DNA from: Bacteroidota bacterium
GTDB taxonomy: Bacteria; Bacteroidota; Bacteroidia; Flavobacteriales; Flavobacteriaceae
Direction: 5' to 3'
DNA: 19,507 nucleotides
NCBI GenBank assembly: GCA_021793135.1
Contig: JAJYTI010000017.1
Location: 1-19,507 of the forward strand
In this document: positions 13,837 through 19,507 of the stretch, in pieces
Layout of the letters: every line of letters starts with the position of its first letter
How positions within the stretch are numbered: position 1 is the first letter of the stretch
Notes under the pieces: model-generated
What the model saw: only the letters and a program-made list of their open reading frames with translations
The model's database searches: none
Told to the model about the DNA's origin: nothing
Position numbers and translations under genes: made by a program

Positions 13837-14673
13837 TTACTTTTTAAAAAAAGATATGGTTTCGTTGATTACCTCTAGCATCTCGTTAGGTAGTTTAGAT
13901 TCATCCCAAGGATGTTTGGTTTGGAATACGTGGTCTGCTCCATTTATAATATGTAGGGTAGCACGTGGAGCCCATTTATTTATGTTTTCTGCTTCTGCCA
14001 TAGGGACAGCCATATCATTGGTTCCTTGAATAATTAATAATGGCTTGTCTGTATTACGGACTGCTCGTTCTATGCTATACGCTTCTCTATGTTTTGCAAA
14101 ATCTTCGTAAAATGAAAATTTATGAGGTAGTTGTTGTTTAGTTCTTGCATTTTCTACATAGGTCATTCCAGTTTCTTTCCAGTGTTTAAAAGCTTCTGTT
14201 CCTTCTTGAAAACGTATTGCAAAATCACTAACTCCCGCCCACGTAGCAGTTTTTATAATGTTTTTATGCAATTCTGCTGCTAATAAAGCGAGCCCACCTC
14301 CGCGACTATGCCCAATAATGTGGATTTTATCCGAGTCAGCTTCATTTCTATATTCATTAAGTTTATTTAATACGCGCTGTACGTCATCTAGTTCTTTTGT
14401 ATAGGTATTTTCACTAAAGGCTTTTAAATCTGGGAAGTCAATAGGTTGTTCAACCGTACCTCCGTTATGAGAAAAGTTGAACTTAAGAAAGAAGAAACCT
14501 GCCTCTGCAAACTTTTCGGCGGCCATATACCAAGCACCCCAGTCTTTAAATCCCTTGTATCCATGACAAAAAATTACAACAGGTTTTGGGGTGTGATTTT
14601 CTTTATAATAAACATCATATACAATAGGGCGTTTCCCTTCAGTGTAAATAACTTTATTTAATTCTTTCTTCAT
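13837..14673 (-). CDS. Alpha/beta hydrolase, 278 aa
   Basis: Alpha/beta-hydrolase fold of the dienelactone-hydrolase/peptidase S9-like kind. The oxyanion-hole segment is FCHGYKGFKDWG (35-46), the nucleophile elbow GHSRGGG (121-127, Ser123), the acid lies in IIQGTNDMAVP, and the catalytic His in NGADHVF near the C-terminus. There is no signal peptide, so it is cytoplasmic. Substrate is unknown; ester, peptide or acyl groups are all possible. Its start lies only 2 bases after the stop of the AddB-like nuclease gene, so the two are almost certainly co-transcribed. Confidence 0.85.
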   Translation of the reverse strand: MKKELNKVIYTEGKRPIVYDVYYKENHTPKPVVIFCHGYKGFKDWGAWYMAAEKFAEAGFFFLKFNFSHNGGTVEQPIDFPDLKAFSENTYTKELDDVQRVLNKLNEYRNEADSDKIHIIGHSRGGGLALLAAELHKNIIKTATWAGVSDFAIRFQEGTEAFKHWKETGMTYVENARTKQQLPHKFSFYEDFAKHREAYSIERAVRNTDKPLLIIQGTNDMAVPMAEAENINKWAPRATLHIINGADHVFQTKHPWDESKLPNEMLEVINETISFFKK

Positions 14674-14675
14674 TG

Positions 14676-17393
14676 TTATATTTCTTTTTCTGTAAATTCA
14701 ATTTCTAAATCAAATATTTCGCTAATTAATGTAATAAGATACTCTTCAAATTTTTCTACTACTTCTTTGGTAATAGTAGTACCAAACCCTTCTTTCTTAT
14801 TTTCTTTTACAGGCATAAATCCACTGCCCATATTTCGCATGGATAAGATTCCAGCTTCTAGCTTTTCCACTTCTGTATTTTGCATATAGAGCCATGCATA
14901 TGTCAATACTTGAAATGCTTGACTTTTGCTTTTGTCTGTAATCAGTTTTTCCCAATTGGAAATAGATAGATTGGACGAGGTTACCATACCTGTTTTATAA
15001 TCTACAATACGCAATACGCCATTTTCACGTTCAATTCTATCGGCAAATCCATGGATTTTTACTGTTTTATTAATGTTAGGAATAAAGAGTTCTCCTTCTA
15101 ATTTTCGCTCTAACTCAACGATTTCTATGTGTTTCCCTTCTTTTAATCGTTGGATATCATACTCTATGGTTCGATGTACAAATTGTTTTGCCACATTGTA
15201 AACGATGAGGTTGAAACCTTGCGTGTAATCACCATTTTTAAAAGTATTTGCAAATTGTATATCTAATTCTTTATTTGCTATCTTTTTTATACGCTCAAGG
15301 CTTTCTATATCTAGTATGGCATTGCATTGTGTATAAAGATTTTCTAGCGTATCGTGGACGATAGTTCCCATGGTGTTGGCCGCTACATCTTCTTCTACTT
15401 CATCTGTTTCTTTAATTCGAAGTATCTTTTGTTCATAAAACTGCAATGGATTTCGAATATAGGAGCCTAAGGCTGATGGAGAAAAACCTTTATTTGCAAT
15501 CTGGTCTAAGCGATTTAAGATTCTTTCATTTTTAGGAATACTTTCTAATTCCATTTTTTTAGCGTCAGCTACCCTTGGACTTACTGTACGAACAATCTGG
15601 GTGTGATTTGGAATTTTGTCAATTTGCAATTGAATAATAAATCTACTAGGTTCTCCTCCTTTCATTCCAGAGTCGTCCGTGTTATAGCTTAACCACACTT
15701 TTTTTGCTCGTTGTAGTAATCTGTAAAAGTGATAGGTATATATAGCATCTTTTTCGGTATAAAGTGGCAATCCATATTCTCTTTTTAAATCATAGGTTAT
15801 AAAAGAGTTGTTCGATTTACCAGAAGGAAGAATACCTTCGTTTACCGATAATAGAATAACATTTTCAAAATCTAATAATCGTGACTCAAGTACTCCCATT
15901 ATTTGTAAACCATCATATGCATCCCCTTCAAAGTCTAAAGTTGTACTTCGAATAGCTTCTGTAAATAGATAATTAAGCGTTTTGGTAGTTTTTATGTGAG
16001 GATAACGATTAATCCATTGTTCTAGGTTTTCTAATAGCTTATATAGTTCAAAAAGCACTACGCGTTCTATCGTTGAATCTTTAGACGCTCTAAGCCATAG
16101 TTGTGTAAGTTGAGTACAAGTTTTTATTGCTGATTTTATATCATTATTCCAAGGAGTGAATAACAATTGAAGTAATTGTTTGTCTTTGCCTGAATATATT
16201 TCTAATAGTTTATCTATGCTGCAATAAGAAAGATTTTGTTGAATAATTTCACTCAAAAGCTTATCTACCTCATCTATTGTATTTTGTATTAATGGATGTT
16301 GTAAAATGGTAAAAATGTCTTTGTGGTAATAAGAACTATTGTTTTTCTGTTGTATATCAAAATACTTGGCGAAAAATAATGCTGCAGGAAAATGCTGAAT
16401 TGCTGCCCCCATAGTGACATTTACTTTCTCAATGCTTTTAGGCAATGAACCAAGTACCATTTGTAATAAAGCCTCATCTGCCAAAACAATTGCTGTTTTC
16501 TTCCTTTCTTCGGGAGTAAGTTCCTCCAGAATAGTGCTAAGTGCTTTTACTTGCGTAGTATTCTGTGGTGCTTGTATAAATTGTATTTCTTTTTCTTTTT
16601 CAAAATTGCTTTGTATTCCTAATAAAGGATGTTCTTTAAAATAAGGCCACGTATCTAAATATTTACGAAGAAATAAAGAAGCACTATGCATTCTATCTTC
16701 TAAAAAATAAGTGTCTAAATCCCAATAAATTTTACTGCTAGATCTTTCTAGGAAGGTTTGAAAAATTTGTTGTTCGGCATTGTTTAACGCATTAAACCCG
16801 ATAAATACAAACTCTTGGTTTGGGTGTGTATCTAAATACGATTTAGCATTTTCTGCCGCTTTTCTATACACTAAACCTTGATGTGCCATTTCTTTTTTTA
16901 GCAACCTATCGGTTAGTATATCATACAATTCCGATAAGCTATTCCAAAAGTTGAGGTAGTTGGTTATTAACTCTGTCTTTTCTTCTGCTAAATACCAATG
17001 GTCTATATCTTGGATATCTTTTAAGTAATCAAAAAAGGAATGGGTATCTAGCATATAACGATCGATTTCATTTAAATCGCCTATAAGAGTATTTACCCAT
17101 GTGCTAAAAGTATCGAAGTCTTCTTTGTTCTCTATGCTATCTACCTTTAAGTAAGCTTCATAGCACTCAAATATCATTTGTGTGGCATCGGCAATCTGTA
17201 GATGGGATAGAATTTGTATAAATTCTTCGATGCTATGTATAGTTGGTAATATTTGTGTGTGCTCTGCTTTTTTCCTGAATTCATTTTTTATAAATCCAGC
17301 TGCTCTTTTACTTGGAACAATCCAAACAGAATTGATAAAATCATTTTGTTCTGTTTGTATTTGTGCTATGGTTTCTTGTAGAAAAGTTTTCAT
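14676..17393 (-). CDS. AddB-like protein with C-terminal PD-(D/E)XK nuclease domain, 905 aa
   Basis: A long protein with the architecture of the AddB subunit of double-strand-break resection complexes: a helicase-like but degenerate N-terminal part (residue 25 on, WIVPSKRAAGFIKNEF where ATPases have a Walker A loop) and a RecB-type nuclease domain (about 640-890). Nuclease motifs are present: GTIVHDTLENLY (about 676-687), HGFADRIE, IVDYKTG (about 794-800, the D-x-K core) and QAFQVLTYAWLY (about 820-831). The domain starts SALGSYIRNPLQFYEQ, where Fe-S AddB proteins have a cysteine; the four-cysteine cluster appears absent. An AddA/RecB-like helicase partner is expected elsewhere. It is followed after 2 bases by the hydrolase gene. 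Confidence 0.85.
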   Translation of the reverse strand: MKTFLQETIAQIQTEQNDFINSVWIVPSKRAAGFIKNEFRKKAEHTQILPTIHSIEEFIQILSHLQIADATQMIFECYEAYLKVDSIENKEDFDTFSTWVNTLIGDLNEIDRYMLDTHSFFDYLKDIQDIDHWYLAEEKTELITNYLNFWNSLSELYDILTDRLLKKEMAHQGLVYRKAAENAKSYLDTHPNQEFVFIGFNALNNAEQQIFQTFLERSSSKIYWDLDTYFLEDRMHSASLFLRKYLDTWPYFKEHPLLGIQSNFEKEKEIQFIQAPQNTTQVKALSTILEELTPEERKKTAIVLADEALLQMVLGSLPKSIEKVNVTMGAAIQHFPAALFFAKYFDIQQKNNSSYYHKDIFTILQHPLIQNTIDEVDKLLSEIIQQNLSYCSIDKLLEIYSGKDKQLLQLLFTPWNNDIKSAIKTCTQLTQLWLRASKDSTIERVVLFELYKLLENLEQWINRYPHIKTTKTLNYLFTEAIRSTTLDFEGDAYDGLQIMGVLESRLLDFENVILLSVNEGILPSGKSNNSFITYDLKREYGLPLYTEKDAIYTYHFYRLLQRAKKVWLSYNTDDSGMKGGEPSRFIIQLQIDKIPNHTQIVRTVSPRVADAKKMELESIPKNERILNRLDQIANKGFSPSALGSYIRNPLQFYEQKILRIKETDEVEEDVAANTMGTIVHDTLENLYTQCNAILDIESLERIKKIANKELDIQFANTFKNGDYTQGFNLIVYNVAKQFVHRTIEYDIQRLKEGKHIEIVELERKLEGELFIPNINKTVKIHGFADRIERENGVLRIVDYKTGMVTSSNLSISNWEKLITDKSKSQAFQVLTYAWLYMQNTEVEKLEAGILSMRNMGSGFMPVKENKKEGFGTTITKEVVEKFEEYLITLISEIFDLEIEFTEKEI

Positions 17394-17407
17394 AGCTTAA
17401 AAATAAT

Positions 17408-17434
17408 AAACGCCCTACATATTGCAGGGCGTTT
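17408..17434 (-). terminator. Terminator of the OmpA gene
   Basis: Arms AAACGCCCT and AGGGCGTTT (9 bp) flank a 9-base loop. On the minus strand the stem is followed by a T-rich tail. It lies 33 bases past the OmpA stop and 14 bases before the AddB-like start, so it should insulate the nuclease gene from the strongly expressed porin. Confidence 0.85.
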
Positions 17435-17467
17435 CATAATATTTATTTTATCTATTACAGATAGAAG

Positions 17468-18859
17468 TTATTTCTTAAGTGAAATTTGAACACGTCTGTT
17501 TTCTTGACGTCCTTCTTCAGTTTTGTTATCTGCAATTGGTTTATCTGGACCATATCCTACAGAAGAAAGTCTATCTTTTTCCATTCCGATACTTACTAAG
17601 TATTCTAGAACAGAAGCAGCTCTATCTTCAGATAGTTTTTGGTTAAATGCTTTGTTACCAGTACTATCTGTGTGTCCTTCGATTACAAAGTGCGTTTTAG
17701 GATATTCTTTCATTACGTCAGCGATATCTTGAAGCGCTTTTAAAGACTCCTTTCGGATAGTTGCTTTTGCAGTATCGAATAAGATTGTCTTAGAGTATGA
17801 GTTAATAGTTTTCACTACTTCTTCGGTAGGTTCTTCAGGACAACCGTTGTTTTCCACAGTTCCAGGAGTATCTGGACATTGATCTAAATGATCTGGAACA
17901 CCATCGCCATCTCTATCTGGCCAAGGACAACCGTCGTTTTCAGCTGGACCAGCTTCTTCAGGACATTTGTCCAAGTGATCTGGGATTCCGTCACCGTCTG
18001 TATCTGGACATCCGTCCCATTCTGCTCTACCTGGAGTATCTGGACATTCGTCTAAGTGATCTGGCACACCGTCACCGTCTCTATCTGGACATCCATTGAA
18101 TTCAGGTAAACCTGCTTCGTTTGGACAGTCGTCTAAATGATCTGGAATTCCGTCACCATCTGTATCTGGACATCCGTTAAATTCAGCTAAACCTGGAGTG
18201 TCTGGACAATCATCTAAGTGATCTGGCACACCGTCTCCATCTCTATCTTTTTTACCAAATTTGAATACAACTCCTGCAGCATGTTGGAAGTGTGTAGCAC
18301 CTCTACTATTACCTGCAAATGAATGTTTGTAAGCAGATTGTACATTGATACCAATATTTTCAGTAATCCAGAAGTTAAATCCTGCAAGTGCATTTCCACT
18401 AGAGAATCCTTTATCATCAATCCAAGTGTAACCTGCACCAATACCTAAATACGGATCTAACCAAGTTGAATTTAAAGCATTTTGGAAAGAATATTTTACC
18501 TCACCATCAAAACCATAATACTTAATAGTTTTTGCTAGTCTTTCTGAACTTATTTTATCGATATGATTATAAGATCCTGCAAGTGTAAACACAAAGTTGT
18601 TACCTATATGTCTACTCGCTGTTAAACGTGAAATAATTGGAATAATGTTCCAATGGTCTTCGGCGTTAAAATAGTTGTCAAACATTTTACCCGATTCGTA
18701 AGGAGCAAAAACACCTTTTGGATTTTCACCGATTGGGTGAAAGTCTACTGCGTTTGCACCAATACCAATAGCCCATGGATTTGATTTATCTTGTGCATTT
18801 ACGCTTAGTACTCCAAGCATAAGTGCAACAACAAGAAATAAGTAGTTTAGTCGTTTCAT
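17468..18859 (-). CDS. OmpA-family outer-membrane protein with five TSP3 repeats, 463 aa
   Basis: Signal peptide (1-22, ending SVNAQ); an eight-strand beta-barrel-type N-terminal domain (about 25-203) ending in the aromatic GVVFKFG; five thrombospondin type 3 calcium-binding repeats (205-341); a short linker; and a C-terminal OmpA peptidoglycan-binding domain (352-463) with ILFDTAKATI, EGHTDSTG (394-401), NQKLSEDRAASVLEYL (406-421) and GRQENRRVQI (450-459). It should tie the outer membrane to peptidoglycan, with calcium stiffening the periplasmic linker. Each TSP3 unit carries two Cys, likely disulfide-bonded. Proteins of this layout are abundant structural components in Flavobacteriia. It has its own promoter and terminator. 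Confidence 0.95.
   Translation of the reverse strand: MKRLNYLFLVVALMLGVLSVNAQDKSNPWAIGIGANAVDFHPIGENPKGVFAPYESGKMFDNYFNAEDHWNIIPIISRLTASRHIGNNFVFTLAGSYNHIDKISSERLAKTIKYYGFDGEVKYSFQNALNSTWLDPYLGIGAGYTWIDDKGFSSGNALAGFNFWITENIGINVQSAYKHSFAGNSRGATHFQHAAGVVFKFGKKDRDGDGVPDHLDDCPDTPGLAEFNGCPDTDGDGIPDHLDDCPNEAGLPEFNGCPDRDGDGVPDHLDECPDTPGRAEWDGCPDTDGDGIPDHLDKCPEEAGPAENDGCPWPDRDGDGVPDHLDQCPDTPGTVENNGCPEEPTEEVVKTINSYSKTILFDTAKATIRKESLKALQDIADVMKEYPKTHFVIEGHTDSTGNKAFNQKLSEDRAASVLEYLVSIGMEKDRLSSVGYGPDKPIADNKTEEGRQENRRVQISLKK
17837..18247 (-). repeat. Tandem repeat array coding five TSP3 units (81-base period)
   Basis: Five in-frame units of 27 residues (the fourth has 29). Units 1, 3 and 5 start DRDGDGVPDHLD and contain CPDTPG; units 2 and 4 start DTDGDGIPDHLD and contain CP(N/E)EAG. 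The alternating pattern implies growth by duplication of a two-unit, 162-base block. Confidence 0.93.
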
Positions 18860-18885
18860 GTTAGATTGATTTAATTATTCTTCGA

Positions 18886-18893
18886 CAAATGTA
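18886..18893 (-). promoter_or_regulatory. -7 promoter element of the OmpA gene
   Basis: The minus strand reads TACATTTG, an exact match to TAnnTTTG, 26 bases before the start codon. Confidence 0.55.
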
Positions 18894-18903
18894 TGTGTTA
18901 AAA

Positions 18904-18930
18904 TTATTATATGTTAAAATAATATAATAA
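18904..18930. repeat. AT-only inverted repeat upstream of the OmpA promoter
   Basis: TTATTATAT (18904-18912) and ATATAATAA (18922-18930) are perfect 9-base inverted copies, 10 bases upstream of the OmpA -7 box. An operator or UP-like element is possible, but the region is so AT-rich that chance is also plausible. Confidence 0.25.
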
Positions 18931-18978
18931 GTCTTTTATAAATTTATCATAAAAAAATATATTATATTTTAAACGATG

Positions 18979-19507
18979 TTAAATAACCTTTAATTCCTTA
19001 CCCACTTTAATAAATGCTGCGATTGCCTTATCTAAATGTTCTTTAGTATGTGCAGCAGATAATTGTACTCTAATTCGAGCCTCTCCTTTTGGTACTACTG
19101 GGAAGAAGAATCCAATTACATACACACCTTCTTCAAGAAGTTTATTAGCCATTTCTTGAGATAACTTCGCATCGTATAGCATTACAGGTACAATTGCAGA
19201 ATCTCCATCTATAATATCAAAACCAGCTTCTTGCATTCCTTTTTTGAAATAAGCGGTGTTTTCCATTACTTTATCGCGAAGACTAGTATCTTTACTTAGC
19301 ATGTCAAACACTTTAATAGCTGCTCCTACAATAGAGGGTGCCAATGAATTAGAGAACAAGTAAGGTCTAGATCGTTGACGAAGCATTTCGATAATTTCTT
19401 TCTTACCTGTGGTATATCCTCCCATAGCTCCACCAAGTGCTTTACCTAATGTTCCGGTAACAATATCTACACGATCCATTACGTTTTTTTCTTCTAATGT
19501 ACCTTTA
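18979..19507 (-). CDS. kbl: Glycine C-acetyltransferase (2-amino-3-ketobutyrate CoA ligase), C-terminal part
   Basis: A PLP-dependent alpha-oxoamine synthase that splits 2-amino-3-ketobutyrate with CoA to glycine and acetyl-CoA in threonine breakdown. The frame stays open beyond the internal Met at 19479 to the window edge, reading GTLEEKNVMDRVDIVTGTLG, then KALGG, so the gene is truncated by the window, not by mutation. The PLP-binding lysine lies in TGTLGKALGGAMGGY. Further family motifs are RPYLFSNSLAPS and GEARIRVQLSAAHTKEHLDKA. About 176 of an expected 395-400 residues are visible. BioF and ALA synthase are relatives, but the GTLEEK and GGAMGGYTTG runs favour Kbl. Confidence 0.9.
   Translation of the reverse strand, partial: KGTLEEKNVMDRVDIVTGTLGKALGGAMGGYTTGKKEIIEMLRQRSRPYLFSNSLAPSIVGAAIKVFDMLSKDTSLRDKVMENTAYFKKGMQEAGFDIIDGDSAIVPVMLYDAKLSQEMANKLLEEGVYVIGFFFPVVPKGEARIRVQLSAAHTKEHLDKAIAAFIKVGKELKVI

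Noticed and set aside
18930..18978. Terminator for the Kbl gene in the AT-rich spacer
   Set aside because: Only an A/T-only weak stem is present next to T runs; it cannot be told apart from chance in this composition.

Overview
The window is AT-rich and reads as chromosomal DNA of a marine-type Flavobacteriia/Bacteroidota. Evidence for this is a type IX secretion C-terminal sorting domain, an OmpA protein with thrombospondin type 3 repeats, an AddB-like nuclease of the Bacteroidota kind, a GH109 glycosidase with a Tat signal, TAnnTTTG-type -7 promoter elements, and a general lack of strong Shine-Dalgarno sequences. The exact genus cannot be read from the sequence.

Region 1 (1-2975) is accessory. 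It starts with the 3' end of a tRNA and its terminator. Then come small membrane-protein genes and an orphan lipoprotein, laced with one family of mobile repeats. An autonomous REP/RAYT element (about 1024-1797, carrying a Y1/HUH transposase) lies between two miniature internally deleted relatives (about 157-310 and 2827-2950). All three point the same way and share an almost invariant promoter-like block just before the transposase start codon.

Region 2 (2976-6477) holds a seven-helix DUF2914 membrane protein, a small GreA/GreB-like coiled-coil protein, a bidirectional terminator, and a secreted T9SS cargo protein (choice-of-anchor J, fibronectin III, GEVED, sorting domain). A 621-base gene-free stretch with two hairpins follows.

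Region 3 (7099-12351) is metabolic. First is a monocistronic ATP-sulfurylase-like protein with a changed sulfate-binding loop and a long helical C-terminal extension. After a terminator and a new promoter comes a tight three-gene operon: a GH109-type NAD-dependent glycosidase, a sugar nucleotidyltransferase, and an N-acetylhexosamine-kinase-like phosphotransferase. Read together these suggest release of an N-acetylhexosamine, phosphorylation at C1, and conversion to an NDP-sugar, a compact amino-sugar salvage route (inference).

Region 4 (12370-19507) is mostly housekeeping: a secreted YceI lipocalin-like protein, a dihydropteridine-reductase-like SDR, an alpha/beta hydrolase downstream of an AddB-like PD-(D/E)XK nuclease, an OmpA-family porin-like protein with five alternating TSP3 repeats, and the C-terminal part of glycine C-acetyltransferase (Kbl), cut by the window edge.

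The strongest leads are the REP/RAYT family with its two miniatures, the altered ATP sulfurylase, and the GH109-nucleotidyltransferase-kinase operon.
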